The translations under genes and the position numbers were made by a program. Shown piece after piece: positions 12,236 through 24,455 of a stretch of DNA of 64,000 bases. Under the pieces are notes generated by a model. It was not told where the DNA came from and searched no databases. It was given only the letters and a program-made list of their open reading frames with translations. Each line of letters opens with the position of its first letter. Position 1 is the first letter of the stretch. Origin of the DNA: Tragulus kanchil (taxonomy: Eukaryota > Chordata > Mammalia > Artiodactyla > Tragulidae); NCBI GenBank assembly GCA_022376925.1, contig JAIOJX010000004.1, forward strand, positions 177,349,501 to 177,413,500, read 5' to 3'.

Positions 12236-12524
12236 AGAAACACACAGAGGAGAGACCGTGGAGACCCTGTCGAGAAGGACACAGAGGTCGGCATTAGGTG
12301 TGCAGCCCCGAATCACAGCACCCCGGAACCACCAGAAGTTGGGAGAGGTAGGAAGGATGCTTCCCCTGGAGCCAGAAGAGAGCATGACCCTGCCAACATG
12401 CCTCCAGAACTGTAGGAGAATAAATGTTTTTGTTTTATCTTTTTTAATTTTAAAAGTTTTTTTAAATGTAGACCATTTTTAAAGTCTATTGAACGTGTTA
12501 CAATATTGCTTCTGTTTTATGACT

Positions 12525-12635
12525 TTTTTTTGCCACAGGACATGTGAGATCTTAGCTCCCTGACCAGGGATTGAACCCACATTCCTTGCATTGAAAGATG
12601 AAGTCTTAACGACTCAACCACCAGGGAAGTCCCAT
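12525..12635 (-). mobile_element. Short CHR-type SINE
   Basis: TTTGCCACAGGACATGTGAG, CTCCCTGACCAGGGATTG, and the head end AACCACCAGGGAAGTCCC. The copy is at 13,628-13,738. Confidence 0.85.
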
Positions 12636-12806
12636 GTCTGTTGTTTTAAACCATCAAGTCTATGGTTATTTGGTATAGCCGCCCTAAGAAACAAATACAC
12701 TGACCAGTGTGCATTTAGAAGTATTAATTTCCTTTTCTTTACATACATTTAACTTCTTTCCTTGTCCTTCCTGTTGCCCTTCCTTAAAGGGGCTGAGACA
12801 TTCAAG

Positions 12807-12970
12807 CTTGAGCCAGGCTGCCTTGGTTTCATAACAACTTGGTGACTTCCTAGCTGTGTGACTTTCAGCAAATGACTTCACCTCTCTGTGCCTCAGTTTT
12901 CTCTTCTGTCAGATGTCTTTAGTAGAACTAAATGGGTAAGTGCTCAGAATCGTGCCTGGCATGAGCAGGG
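12807..12970 (+). mobile_element. MIR
   Basis: TTGAGCCAGGCTGCCTTGG, CTAGCTGTGTGACTTTCAG, CTCTCTGTGCCTCAGTTTTC and GTGCCTGGCAT in MIR order. The copy at 13,910-14,090 preserves more of the 3' end. Confidence 0.85.
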
Positions 12971-14103
12971 GTCATTATGTAGCTTTGCAGATGTCGTTGA
13001 GTTAAAGGTCTTAGTTGAGAGCATCCTGGAATACCCAGCTGGACCCTAAACGCAATGATAAGTCTTCTTATAAGAAACACTCAGCCTTCCCTGGTGGTCC
13101 AGTGGGTAAGGACACTGCCTTGCAGTACAAAGGGTGCTGGTTGGATCCCTGGCCTGGGAGGATCCCACGTGCCGGTAAGTGGCTGGACTGATGTGTGCAA
13201 CTACAGAGCCGGAGCTTTGGAGTGCATGCGCCCAGAGCCGGTGCTCTGCAACGAGAGAGGCCACCGCGATGGGAGGCCCACAGGAACCAAAGAAAAGAGA
13301 TGGAAATAAATGAAAGGCCAATAGAAATGACCAAAAAAAGAAACACACAGAGGAGAGACCGTGGAGACCCTGTCGAGAAGGACACAGAGGTCGGCATTAG
13401 GTGTGCAGCCCCGAATCACAGCACCCCGGAACCACCAGAAGTTGGGAGAGGTAGGAAGGATGCTTCCCCTGGAGCCAGAAGAGAGCATGACCCTGCCAAC
13501 ATGCCTCCAGAACTGTAGGAGAATAAATGTTTTTGTTTTATCTTTTTTAATTTTAAAAGTTTTTTTAAATGTAGACCATTTTTAAAGTCTATTGAACGTG
13601 TTACAATATTGCTTCTGTTTTATGACTTTTTTTTGCCACAGGACATGTGAGATCTTAGCTCCCTGACCAGGGATTGAACCCACATTCCTTGCATTGAAAG
13701 ATGAAGTCTTAACGACTCAACCACCAGGGAAGTCCCATGTCTGTTGTTTTAAACCATCAAGTCTATGGTTATTTGGTATAGCCGCCCTAAGAAACAAATA
13801 CACTGACCAGTGTGCATTTAGAAGTATTAATTTCCTTTTCTTTACATACATTTAACTTCTTTCCTTGTCCTTCCTGTTGCCCTTCCTTAAAGGGGCTGAG
13901 ACATTCAAGCTTGAGCCAGGCTGCCTTGGTTTCATAACAACTTGGTGACTTCCTAGCTGTGTGACTTTCAGCAAATGACTTCACCTCTCTGTGCCTCAGT
14001 TTTCTCTTCTGTCAGATGTCTTTAGTAGAACTAAATGGGTAAGTGCTCAGAATCGTGCCTGGCATGCAGTCAGCAGTACATGAAAGTGGTGATCATTATG
14101 TAG

Positions 14104-15034
14104 TCTCCCTGTTCTAGGCTGATTTCCCTTCCTCATCAGAATGCTGCTACTTTATGGTAATGAGTACAGCTTTGTTTGTGCTTCGATTTTTAAAATTATT
14201 ATTACTTGTGATTCATTCACCTCATTATGCTTCTAGGTCATCAAAATGGGGGAAATGTCACTCAGAAAAGTATGAACAAACCAAGCCCAGTGAGGTCTTA
14301 CTAAGTAGCCACAGTTAATGATTAGAGAAGTCAACCATCACACCATGAGCAAAACAGAAAGACAAAGAGCCCGATTTAACTAATAAGCTGTTCCACACAG
14401 TGGGTCCTAATTGACTTGCTCTCTTTCTCTTAACTTCCCTTTGAAATAAGCATTTCAGAGGGTATAAGTAATTTAATTTATTTCCAGAATAATTGACTTG
14501 TTTTGGGCAGGTGCTTCTATGTTAGTTCAGCTTGTGGTGGGGGTCAATGCTGGGAGAGGGATTACAAGGTGCAAGGCAACTTGTGACTATCCTGTTTTCC
14601 AAATTTAAATTCAGCATTTGTTTCTAAAGTAATCATTGTCTCCTTTGCTTCAAAGGAATTTAAAAGTATGCCTTATCTTAGCAATCACTTAGCTCAGAAG
14701 GGCACAGCAGCTTTTATGATTGTTCCTCATCCAGACCCTGGCAGTGTCAGCGTTTAATGTACTAGTTCAGCTGCGCTTTCGGAGCGCTCCTCCCACATGG
14801 CATTAGCAGCTGAGTGTCCCCAACTCTCTGCCCGTCGCCGGGGCCAGCTCATCTGAAGATCAGACGGCCCTTCTTTCCCCTTCACTGCCTCTCCTTCACA
14901 GAAATGGGGAAGGAGAAGACAGATATGTCTGCTTCCCAAACCAATTTCTTTACCATATTTGCCAACTGAGGAGTCTTTTATGCTTGTTGTGGCTGGAAGC
15001 CTTGATGTATGTAACAACTGATTTCCTAAAAGAG
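14104..15034. other. No recognised feature
   Basis: Unique DNA without exon or repeat signals that I recognise. The part from 14,530 is repeated at 15,610. Confidence 0.5.
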
Positions 15035-16689
15035 GGAGACTTTTTTAAAAATAGTTCATTTACGTAGTTGTGGCCGCGCGGGATCCTTGTTGCTGCCTGT
15101 GGGCTTTCTCTAGTTATTGTGAGTAGGAGCTAAGGTCGCGGCTTCTCTTGTTACGGAGCACGGACTCTAGGGCACATGGGCTCAGTTGTGGCTCCCAGGC
15201 TCTGAGCACAGGCTCAGTAGTTGTGGCACATGGGCTTCTTCGCTTGGCAGCACGTGGAATCTTCTCAGACCAGGGATCTAACCCGCGTCACCTGCATTGG
15301 CAGGCGAATTCTTAACCACTGGACCACCAGGGAAGTCCTCAGTTTGCATTTTTTACGATCACTGTAAACTCAGGTTTAGAGCAAGAAAAGAACGGATTCT
15401 TCTGGAAGCAGCTGACAGTTTCAGATTGATACTGTACTGCCCTGAATAAAGCAGACAGATGCCAGAATCTGTCAGCAAAAGGACCTGCCACAAGGAGGAG
15501 AACTGCCCTTTTGTCGGAGCTCAGTGTGAAGGCTGGGGAGCAGCAGGAGGCTAGGAAGACGAGGCGGCTCAGTCCTGGCAGCAGGAAATTGCCTGGGGAA
15601 GATGGATTTGCTTGTGGTGGGGTCAATGCTGGGAGAGGGATTACAAGGTGCAAGGCAACTTGTGACTATCCTGTTTTCCAAATTTAAATTCAGCATTTGT
15701 TTCTAAAGTAATCATTGTCTCCTTTGCTTCAAAGGAATTTAAAAGTATGCCTTATCTTAGCAATCACTTAGCTCAGAAGGGCACAGCAGCTTTTATGATT
15801 GTTCCTCATCCAGACCCTGGCAGTGTCAGCGTTTAATGTACTAGTTCAGCTGCGCTTTCGGAGCGCTCCTCCCACATGGCATTAGCAGCTGAGTGTCCCC
15901 AACTCTCTGCCCGTCGCCGGGGCCAGCTCATCTGAAGATCAGACGGCCCTTCTTTCCCCTTCACTGCCTCTCCTTCACAGAAATGGGGAAGGAGAAGACA
16001 GATATGTCTGCTTCCCAAACCAATTTCTTTACCATATTTGCCAACTGAGGAGTCTTTTATGCTTGTTGTGGCTGGAAGCCTTGATGTATGTAACAACTGA
16101 TTTCCTAAAAGAGGGAGACTTTTTTAAAAATAGTTCATTTACGTAGTTGTGGCCGCGCGGGATCCTTGTTGCTGCCTGTGGGCTTTCTCTAGTTATTGTG
16201 AGTAGGAGCTAAGGTCGCGGCTTCTCTTGTTACGGAGCACGGACTCTAGGGCACATGGGCTCAGTTGTGGCTCCCAGGCTCTGAGCACAGGCTCAGTAGT
16301 TGTGGCACATGGGCTTCTTCGCTTGGCAGCACGTGGAATCTTCTCAGACCAGGGATCTAACCCGCGTCACCTGCATTGGCAGGCGAATTCTTAACCACTG
16401 GACCACCAGGGAAGTCCTCAGTTTGCATTTTTTACGATCACTGTAAACTCAGGTTTAGAGCAAGAAAAGAACGGATTCTTCTGGAAGCAGCTGACAGTTT
16501 CAGATTGATACTGTACTGCCCTGAATAAAGCAGACAGATGCCAGAATCTGTCAGCAAAAGGACCTGCCACAAGGAGGAGAACTGCCCTTTTGTCGGAGCT
16601 CAGTGTGAAGGCTGGGGAGCAGCAGGAGGCTAGGAAGACGAGGCGGCTCAGTCCTGGCAGCAGGAAATTGCCTGGGGAAGATGGATTTG
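14530..16689. repeat. Direct duplication 5 (14530-15609 / 15610-16689)
   Basis: 1.08-kb copies, nearly identical, with a short shared GCTTG at the junction and one G difference in the first G-run. The unit contains a CHR-type SINE in otherwise unique DNA. Confidence 0.97.
15035..15340 (-). mobile_element. CHR-2-like long SINE
   Basis: Reverse element with GTAGTTGTGGCCGCGCGGG, GGCTTCTCTTGTTACGGAGC, CTCAGTAGTTGTGGCACATG, and the head ACTGGACCACCAGGGAAGTC. The copy is at 16,115-16,420. Confidence 0.9.
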
Positions 16690-17104
16690 CTTGGGGTCTT
16701 AATAGACCAGAGAGGGCTTTGTTTGCGGGCTTTTGTGTGTGTTTGACTCACCCAGGTCATCCCACCTAATATGTTCTCATCACCCCTGTTGCTCACCGAG
16801 CAGTCACAGACAGTGACACTCACAACGGCCCTTCCTGAAAGGCTCCAATAATCTTTTATTGATACGCAATACACCTCCAGGCAGAACTAAGCTTTCCTAG
16901 GCGGGGGCTGCGAGGGGGTGGGGGTCGGGCTAGGACAGGACTGTAACAACAGCCTGCGGGAACCCAAGAGAGTCATCTGTGGCCCCCACGGTCCCTCACT
17001 CCAGCCTCAGCTCCCTGGGGTTCATATTCCTACAGCGGAAGAAGCTGGAGCAGAGAGGGTCACCTGGCGTGTGGCACCCCACAGCTAACAGATGGCATAG
17101 ATGG
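16690..17104. other. No recognised feature
   Basis: Unique, partly GC-rich DNA. Nothing assigned. Confidence 0.5.
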
Positions 17105-17460
17105 TATTATGGGTTGGACCTTGACCCCCCAACACCTCTGCTTGTGGCAGAGGTCATTCGTTAAGATGAGGTCGTACTGGATTAGGGTAAGTCCTTAAAC
17201 ACAACGGCGTCCTTATGAGAAGAGACACACAGGGAAGAAGGCTGTGTGACAAGGAGGTGGGTTAGACAAGTGCATCTACTGGCCAAGGACGGTCAGCGGA
17301 CACCAGGGGCCAGCTGAGCCAGGGAGGATGCCCCCCTGCAGGTGTCAGAGGGAGCACGCCGCTGTCCACCCCTTGACTTTGGACTTCTCAAAACTAGGAG
17401 GCAGTACGTCTCTGTTATTGACTCAGTTTGCAGTACTTTGCCACCCTGGAAACTAACGCA
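17105..17460 (+). mobile_element. MaLR (MLT1-like) LTR fragment
   Basis: GGGTTGGACCTTGACCCCCC, GTTAAGATGAGGTCGTACTGG-like block, GTCCTTATGAGAAGAG, and TTGACTTTGGACTTCT followed by GCAGTACTTTG. Diverged. Confidence 0.72.
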
Positions 17461-17609
17461 GACGGGAGTGTGGTCTTCCCATCCATGCTACCAGGACACA
17501 GAGGGAGCCACGCGGGCTGCTTAGATCCATGGCATCCACACCTGCATGCCCACTCCAGACCCCTCTCGTGAGACATGGTCATGATGAAAGGTCAACACTG
17601 TCAACTTAA

Positions 17610-18110
17610 AAAAAAGCACAATGTGAGAGCTATGAGTTGTTTTATTTGGGGGCAAAATAAGAACTGCAGCCCAGGAGACAGCACCTCAGATAGCTCTGAG
17701 AAACTGCTCCAAAGAGACAGAGGGGAAGGGCTATATGTATGTGATTTGAATAAAGGGAGAGTGCATGTAACCAAAGACATGTTTTTCCAAAAGTTTTCTG
17801 CTGGCCATGAAAAACAGTCGTCACCATGAACGATTTTAGTGCTTCTGTAGATATGAGGAGATACACGAATTGAGCTCATGCAATCAGCCTCTGAGAACAT
17901 GTAACTATCTAGAGACCTGTCCTGTCAGTTTTCCCCTAAGCACAGAGTGCCTTATTTCTGCTCTCTGCCCTGAACTTTCCGGGGGTGTTGAACATCAGCA
18001 GCTGCAGCAGCACATGATTTAGTCCCTACAGAGGTAGATGGCAAGCAGTCATGGCTGGCGCCAATCAGTAGTTGACACTTTTCAGTTGAAAAGCAGCCCA
18101 ACTCCAGCCC
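17610..18110 (-). mobile_element. Endogenous-retrovirus LTR-like sequence
   Basis: GAGCTATGAGTTGTTTTATT, GCCCAGGAGACAGCACCTC and GAGAAACTGCTCCAAAGAG resemble a ruminant ERV LTR read in reverse, with TTTATT as a reversed poly(A) signal near the left end. No internal coding sequence adjoins it, so it is probably a solo LTR. Confidence 0.5.
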
Positions 18111-18129
18111 ACAGGAACCCTTTTGAAAC

Positions 18130-18840
18130 TACAGAAATGTGTCTCCCGGGGCTCTGAGGTACTCTGGTTCTTGATGTTTCAGTGCAGAAAGAATTCAGCA
18201 AGACCCTAAGTGATAGATAAGAAGTGATTCATTAAAACTGGATGCTTGTGAGGCTTACAAGCCCATGGGCAAGGGAGTGCCACCCTGCGACCTTAGCAGG
18301 CTACCATTTTGGGGCTGGCTATTTTCTTTTCTGCAGGGGAGGGGTGGAGCTACAGTTTTCCAGTCACAAGCAAAGTGATTAGGGGAAGGAAAAGACCACC
18401 TTTTCCTCCTCAGCTCATCCTCCACATCAGGTGGGGGACTTTTCTTGTCCCTACGTGGTCAAACTGCGGCTGTCGTGGCACAAAGGAAATAAGCAGAAAG
18501 GTGGCAACATAGAGTAATCATCTCAGGTTTCAGTCTAATGTCATTGTTTCCTCATATTTTGGTTTTTAGTATACACAGAGGAGCATGTCCTAGGGATCAT
18601 TAGCTTACTGACCTCACTGGGCTGGAGGTGGGTCTCATGTCTCCATTGTTTTATTGTTGGGGGCATGGCTCATGTTCCTGGTGAACGGTTTTGTTGCTGA
18701 GCAAGGCTGTTTGGTTTTGTGGTTAAGCGAACCTACTTTCTTAAGGGATTATTAACTTACAGGAGTCTCCCATCCTTTTTCTTATGATCCCCTAGTGGGG
18801 TTAACTAATCACCTATGTTGTTCCTATCCCTGCAAACACC
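18130..18840 (-). mobile_element. Endogenous-retrovirus LTR-like sequence, second family
   Basis: Read in reverse, the left end gives a U5-like TGCTGAATTCTTTCTGCACT followed by AAGAACCAGAG. This aligns with the plus-strand LTR end at about 54,955-54,995 (CTGAATTCCTTCTGCGTTGA, AAGAACCTGAG). No gag/pol/env sequence adjoins it. Confidence 0.55.
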
Positions 18841-19011
18841 ATGCTTTTATAAAGATAGCAAGGAGGTGAAAGTGTCATAGTTGGGCCCTGGAGAAGCAGG
18901 ACCTGGGATTGTGGTGTTCATGGAAGGGATCTGTCAAGGAAGGGATCTCAAGAGAAACCTTTAAGGGCAAGATGCTGGGGAAAGACGCAGTGTACAGAAG
19001 TCCAGCCTCAA

Positions 19012-19310
19012 GCTTCCCTGATGGTCTAGTGGTGAAAAGTCTGCCTACCAATGCAGGAGACACGGGTTCGACCCCCGTTCCAGGAAGATTCCACAGGCCA
19101 CGAGGCAATGAATCCTATGAACCACGACTGCTGAAACCTGTTCGCCTAGAGCCCATGCTCCACAACAAGAGAAGCCACAGCAATGAGAAGCCCTCACACC
19201 ACAGCTAGAGAGTAGCCCCCACTCGCCGCAACTAGAGAAAAGTCCATGTAGCAACGAAGACCCAGTACAGGCAAAAATAAATGAATGAATAATTAATAAT
19301 AACAATAAAG
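19012..19310 (+). mobile_element. CHR-2-like long SINE
   Basis: AGCTTCCCTGATGGTCTAGT head, ACACGGGTTCGACCCCCG B box, GAGAAGCCACAGCAATGAG, CTCGCCGCAACTAGAG and a short A-rich tail. Confidence 0.9.
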
Positions 19311-22015
19311 AAATCTAGCCTCAGCCTGACCCCATGGGGAGCCCTGGAGCATAAACTGTCCCACAGAGGTGGTTCTCCCCCAAAGGCAAGGGGTTTCAGG
19401 GTGGTTGCAGCCTCCTAGCATCTCCTCGGCCCAAGCGAGCCTTTGGAGGAGGGCATCAGTGTGGGTCACAAGCAGTCAGCACCTGCAGCGCTGGGATGTG
19501 GGAGTCAAGGAGTTCCTGGCTCTGCCCCTGATTGGCCGTGCTCAGGCTGTTCCTATCTGCACACGGTTCACTTAAAGATGGGAGGGGATGGGGGTGATGT
19601 GGGGTAGGGGAGCGGACAGAGAAGGACAAACCAGAAGTTCATCAAGGATTTCTTCCTACTGCTGTGACTCTGGAGGAGTACAGGGCGTAGGAATAAAAAA
19701 AAAGTTGGTGCTGGCAGAATTTGTCATGGTTTAATGATCAACATTCCAAGAACAACAACACGGCCTTTGACTTCTTCTTCCTCCGAAACTCATTACTTAA
19801 ACCAAAGTTTGACTAAACATCAAAACACCCTAAGATCAGGATCAATTAATGAGAGCAAGTTTGCTTAATAAGTCAGGAGGAGCAAGGGGTGCTTGGGGCA
19901 CACAGTCGAGTCTCCAAAGTGACGGGATGCCCTCCCCCACTTTCCTGTCCTTCTATCTCAGCAAAACAAGACCAAACAAAACGAACAAAGCCTTCCTTGG
20001 TTCTATATTCCAGGATAAAATCAAGGGCTGAAGCCCTTGCTTGGCTGGTGGCCAGGTCGGTGGGGTTGGGGGGCGAGTGTATGGGGACACAGCAGAGGAG
20101 ACTTGCTTTGGTTCATAAAGCAGGACATTCGCTTGGGGAGCCTGACCCTGGAGACTGTGTGGACTCCACTACGGAGCTCCTTCAGGGCTGGTCTGGGGTC
20201 CTGGATGCTGGCTTGTTCATCTGATCTCACTGTATCTGCTGCCTCCATGATGTGGGAGGCCAGCCAGGTCCGGCCCTCATGTTGCTGGTGATGGAGGTAA
20301 AGACAGGGCTGGACATAGACCAGCCAGAGGTGTTGGTACAGTGCCCCCCACCCCCTCATGGTGGCGCCTGCTCACATAGCCTCCTGAGGCCCTTCTTGTC
20401 TCTCCCCTTCAGCCCACTCCCACAAGGCTTCCTACATTCTCCCCCACTTCCGCCCCCTATCTTTGCCTCCGATGATCTGATTACCTGGTTGGTGACCAGT
20501 CCACACCTGAAGCCACACTCCTCTCCACGCTCCCCCGGCTCCCTCACACGTTCATTCACGCTGAGGTGCACATGGCCAAAAGCAGTCTGTTGATTTTGTA
20601 TTCTGTGTGACTTCATTATATTTATTAGTTCTAACAGGGCTTTTCATGTGTGTGTAAAGGTTTTGAATTTTCTGGTTGAAGAGGAAAGCAATGATTACAG
20701 ATCTTCTCCCCACCGGAGTCTCAGCAGAGAACACACTGGGTCAGTGACTTCCATGAAGGACTGAAGCTGGGAGGATATGCAGGCCTTCCATTCTCCTCAG
20801 TAATCCGTGTGTCATCCCTGAGCTTGATCATAAAGGGATGTCTATTTAGAGCCGCTGTAAAGGGACAAAAATTCCAAGAACAACAACACGGCCTTTGACT
20901 TCTTCTTCCTCCGAAACTCATTACTTAAACCAAAGTTTGACTAAACATCAAAACACCCTAAGATCAGGATCAATTAATGAGAGCAAGTTTGCTTAATAAG
21001 TCAGGAGGAGCAAGGGGTGCTTGGGGCACACAGTCGAGTCTCCAAAGTGACGGGATGCCCTCCCCCACTTTCCTGTCCTTCTATCTCAGCAAAACAAGAC
21101 CAAACAAAACGAACAAAGCCTTCCTTGGTTCTATATTCCAGGATAAAATCAAGGGCTGAAGCCCTTGCTTGGCTGGTGGCCAGGTCGGTGGGGTTGGGGG
21201 GCGAGTGTATGGGGACACAGCAGAGGAGACTTGCTTTGGTTCATAAAGCAGGACATTCGCTTGGGGAGCCTGACCCTGGAGACTGTGTGGACTCCACTAC
21301 GGAGCTCCTTCAGGGCTGGTCTGGGGTCCTGGATGCTGGCTTGTTCATCTGATCTCACTGTATCTGCTGCCTCCATGATGTGGGAGGCCAGCCAGGTCCG
21401 GCCCTCATGTTGCTGGTGATGGAGGTAAAGACAGGGCTGGACATAGACCAGCCAGAGGTGTTGGTACAGTGCCCCCCACCCCCTCATGGTGGCGCCTGCT
21501 CACATAGCCTCCTGAGGCCCTTCTTGTCTCTCCCCTTCAGCCCACTCCCACAAGGCTTCCTACATTCTCCCCCACTTCCGCCCCCTATCTTTGCCTCCGA
21601 TGATCTGATTACCTGGTTGGTGACCAGTCCACACCTGAAGCCACACTCCTCTCCACGCTCCCCCGGCTCCCTCACACGTTCATTCACGCTGAGGTGCACA
21701 TGGCCAAAAGCAGTCTGTTGATTTTGTATTCTGTGTGACTTCATTATATTTATTAGTTCTAACAGGGCTTTTCATGTGTGTGTAAAGGTTTTGAATTTTC
21801 TGGTTGAAGAGGAAAGCAATGATTACAGATCTTCTCCCCACCGGAGTCTCAGCAGAGAACACACTGGGTCAGTGACTTCCATGAAGGACTGAAGCTGGGA
21901 GGATATGCAGGCCTTCCATTCTCCTCAGTAATCCGTGTGTCATCCCTGAGCTTGATCATAAAGGGATGTCTATTTAGAGCCCCTGTTAGAGCCCCTCAGA
22001 CTTTTTTTTGCCTGC
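19311..22015. other. No recognised repeat or exon
   Basis: Largely unique DNA, including the 1.1-kb unit present at 19,743 and 20,871. Open frames exist on both strands (for example 111 codons at 19,889) but overlap each other and lack family motifs. Confidence 0.5.
19743..21986. repeat. Direct duplication 6 (19743-20857 / 20871-21986)
   Basis: 1.115-kb copies with about 13 unmatched bases between. The unit is almost entirely unique DNA with no recognised transposon, so the duplication is not mediated by a mobile element. Confidence 0.97.
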
Positions 22016-22019
22016 ATGC

Positions 22020-22185
22020 TTTTGTTTTCTTTTTAATTTATTTATTCGCCTGCACAGGGTCTTAGTTGAGGCATGTGAGCTTAGCTTGTGGTTTGTGGGA
22101 TCTTAGTCCCCTGACCAGGGATCGAACCTGCACCCCTTGGATTGGAAGGCAGATTCTTAACCACTGGACCACCAGGGAAGTCCTG
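22020..22185 (-). mobile_element. CHR-type SINE
   Basis: (ATTT)n left end, GGGTCTTAGTTGAGGCATG, CCTGACCAGGGATCGAACC, and the head ACCACTGGACCACCAGGGAA. Confidence 0.88.
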
Positions 22186-22204
22186 CTTGCATGTTTTTAA
22201 TGGA

Positions 22205-22800
22205 CTATCTCATGATATTGACTGGGTGATACACTCCTGTACAATTTCAAAAGTACAAAAGGTCAAATAATGAAAAGTCAGACTCTTACTTCTACTGCCC
22301 TCCACCCAGTTACTCTCCCCCAAAAGGAAGCATTGTTACTAGTTTCTTATGATTCTTTTCAGCTGGGACCTAGGCTATACTATTATAAGCGTTAAGTCCA
22401 TATACTCCCATTTTTACCTATAGATATAGTTCTAACCCTTGCTTTTTTTCATTTCCCAGTATATGTTGGAGATTGTTTCATATAAGTCCTAAATTTGCTC
22501 TTGTTTCTTTTTCAAAAATATTTACTTATTTATTTGGCTGCACCAAGTCTTCATTGCAGCATGGGAACTCTCAGCTGTAGCACGTGGGATCTAGCTCCCT
22601 GACCAAGGATTGAACCTGGGATTGTGGAGTCTTAGCCACTGGACCACCGGGGAAGTCTCTCCTCTTTCTTCTTAATAGCTCCATTGGCTGATTGTACCTT
22701 AGTGTGCTCGGTGGACATTCAGGCTATCCATGATTTCTGATATTGTAAACAGTGCAGAATGAATATTAGGGTTACTCTTGAATGACACTTTGGTACCACT
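22205..22800 (-). mobile_element. Old L1 3' fragment split by a SINE
   Basis: TTTTTCATTTCCCAGTATAT, GGAGATTGTTTCATATAAG and, after the SINE, GACATTCAGGCTATCCATG with GTAAACAGTGCAGAATGAAT follow the order of a reverse L1M-type tail. Confidence 0.6.
22505..22660 (-). mobile_element. CHR-type SINE
   Basis: TTATTTGGCTGCACCAAGTC, GGGATCTAGCTCCCTGACC, and the head CCACTGGACCACCGGGGAAG. Inserted in the old L1. Confidence 0.88.
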
Positions 22801-23039
22801 GGGAGCTTCCATCAGCCTCTACGTCTCGAGGTCGTCTCCAGGTAGGCCAACGGAGGAACCTTCCTACGTTTGAGTACCAAGGTTAAAGCGGTACTTCTCC
22901 TGGGAAGTTCTGTTTTGTTTTGTTTATTTTCATCTTATGGGCTCTATAGTTCATGTACTGGGTTGTCGTTCACTCTTTGGTGTGAGGGTTCTCAGAATGA
23001 AGTTTATGGGTCTGGTTGTCGGGAGACAAACCAGTGAAG

Positions 23040-23930
23040 GTTTTCACAGCTTTGGCGGAGCCAGGAGAAAAACGTCTTGGAATTGAAAGAATGAATTGAA
23101 AAACAAAGTTGATTTGATTCACATGGGCTCATTAACTGGGGCCATACTGATCAGCAACAGGTAGGAGACCTGCTGTGGCCTTTGGAGCGCCCAGTCAGGG
23201 CATGCTGGAACGCTGCATGTGCACCCAGAACAGACTCCTTAATTTCTTGCCAGTCTAGTTGCCCCCCAGCTATAGTGCGCCCTTTCCATTAAGGAGACAA
23301 CGTAAGCAACTTAGAGTCAGGAAGGTAATTATTGATCAGGGCTGTGACTGAATCCCAGCCCGTGTTAATATCATTCTCTGTCAACACCTGGATGCTTAAG
23401 CGCTCAATAAAAGCAGACTGGTGAACGTGTTCCGGGCCTTGACCCAAGAGGTCTTGAGCCCCCTATTCCCATCCCGTCTCTCTGTCTCTCTGTCTGCCTG
23501 TGTGTATTTCTTTTTTTTTTTTTTAAAGATTTATTTATTGATTTATTTTGGGCAGGGGTCAGGTTGGGAAGGGAGGGGAGCGGGCAGGCCACTTCTATTG
23601 GTCTTTCACTTATCCATTTTCATCCATCTTTGTTCTTTGGCTCCTGTGGGCCTCCCATCACGGTGGCCTCTGTTGTTGCAGAGCGCCGGCTCTGGGCGCA
23701 TGCGCTCCAGAGCTCCAGCTCGGTAATTGAACACATCAGTCCAGCTGCTCCATGGCACGTGGGATCCTCCCAGGCCAGGGATCGAACCGGCGCCCCTTGC
23801 ACTGCAAGGCGGTGTCCTTATTCACTGGACCACCAGGGGAAGCCCTGCCTGTGTGTATTTCTTAATGTCTCGCCACACCTGCTATTCCCTATGCACCCAG
23901 TTGTGCTGTGGCACCTCGTTAGCCACAGTA
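23040..23930 (+). mobile_element. ERV LTR-like sequence carrying a SINE
   Basis: CTCAATAAAAGCAGAC (23,403-23,418) looks like an LTR poly(A) signal, followed by a CT-rich U5-like region and TTTCTTAATGTCTCGCC. The U5-like part is interrupted by the SINE at 23,513-23,846. No retroviral genes adjoin it. Confidence 0.55.
23513..23846 (-). mobile_element. Young CHR-like SINE with C-rich 3' module and perfect TSD
   Basis: Full-length reverse element: poly-T, GATTTATTTATTGATTT, G-rich module, CACTTCTATTGGTC, and head CCACCAGGGGAAGCC. A 19-base direct repeat, CTGCCTGTGTGTATTTCTT, flanks it exactly (23,494-23,512 and 23,845-23,863), showing target-primed insertion. Confidence 0.95.
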
Positions 23931-24007
23931 CAGGACTATGTATTACACATCTATCGATATTAATCTTACTCCTAGCTTCGTTATTTTACCTCCCTTTCTT
24001 TTCTTTC

Positions 24008-24172
24008 TTTTTTAAAACATTTATTTATTTGTCTGTATCGGGCCTTTGTGGCCACATGTGAACTCTTAGTTGCAGCATGTGGGGTCTAGCTTCCTGACCA
24101 GGGATTGACCCCGGGCACCCTGCATTGAGAGGGAAGAGGCTTAGCCACTCAACCACCAGGGAAGTCCCATCC
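24008..24172 (-). mobile_element. CHR-type SINE
   Basis: (ATTT)n, TGGCCACATGTGAACTCTTA, CCTGACCAGGGATTGACCCC, and head CAACCACCAGGGAAGTCCC. The copy is at 25,106-25,270. Confidence 0.88.
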
Positions 24173-24184
24173 TTTCTATTTTGA

Positions 24185-24455
24185 GGCGGGGGGGGGGCAC
24201 TTCTATTGGACTTTCATTTATCTATTTTCATCCATCTTTGTTCTTTGGCCTGTGTGGGCCTCTCATCACAGTGGCCTCTCGTCGCAGAGCACCGACTGTG
24301 GGCACATGTGCTCCAGAGCTCTGGCTCAGTAGTTGGACACATCGGTTCAGCCACTCCGTGACACATGGTATCCTCCCAGGCCAGGGATCGAACCGGCGCC
24401 CCTTGCACTACAAGGCGGTGTCCTTACCCACTGGACCACCAGGGAAGTCCCCATT
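24185..24455 (-). mobile_element. Young CHR-like SINE
   Basis: G-run, GCACTTCTATTGGAC, CATCCATCTTTGTTCTTTGG, GCAGAGCACCGACTGTGG and head CCACCAGGGAAGTCCC. The C-rich module is reduced to a G9 run. The copy is at 25,283-25,553. Confidence 0.9.

Larger units (their letters stand above)
11805..12690 (+). mobile_element. MaLR (MLT1-like) LTR split by two SINEs
   Basis: GAATGGTGGTCCCCCAAA start, GGGTCTTTGCAGATGTCGTT, TCTTCTTATAAGAAACAC, CATGCCTCCAGAACTGTAGG, and the end TATAGCCGCCCTAAGAAACA are MLT1 landmarks in order. SINEs are at 11,981-12,235 and 12,525-12,635. The duplicate right part runs 12,983-13,795. Confidence 0.8.
11880..14103. repeat. Direct duplication 4 (11880-12982 / 12983-14103)
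   Basis: Copies of 1.10-1.12 kb abutting. The last 20 bases of the first copy are garbled and lack about 17 bases present at 14,066-14,090. The unit contains an LTR carrying two SINEs and a MIR. Confidence 0.97.

Noticed and set aside
23564..24061. 165-codon frame containing [17 protein letters not shown]
   Set aside because: The peptide comes from reading through the young SINE; near-identical peptides appear at every copy of that SINE.
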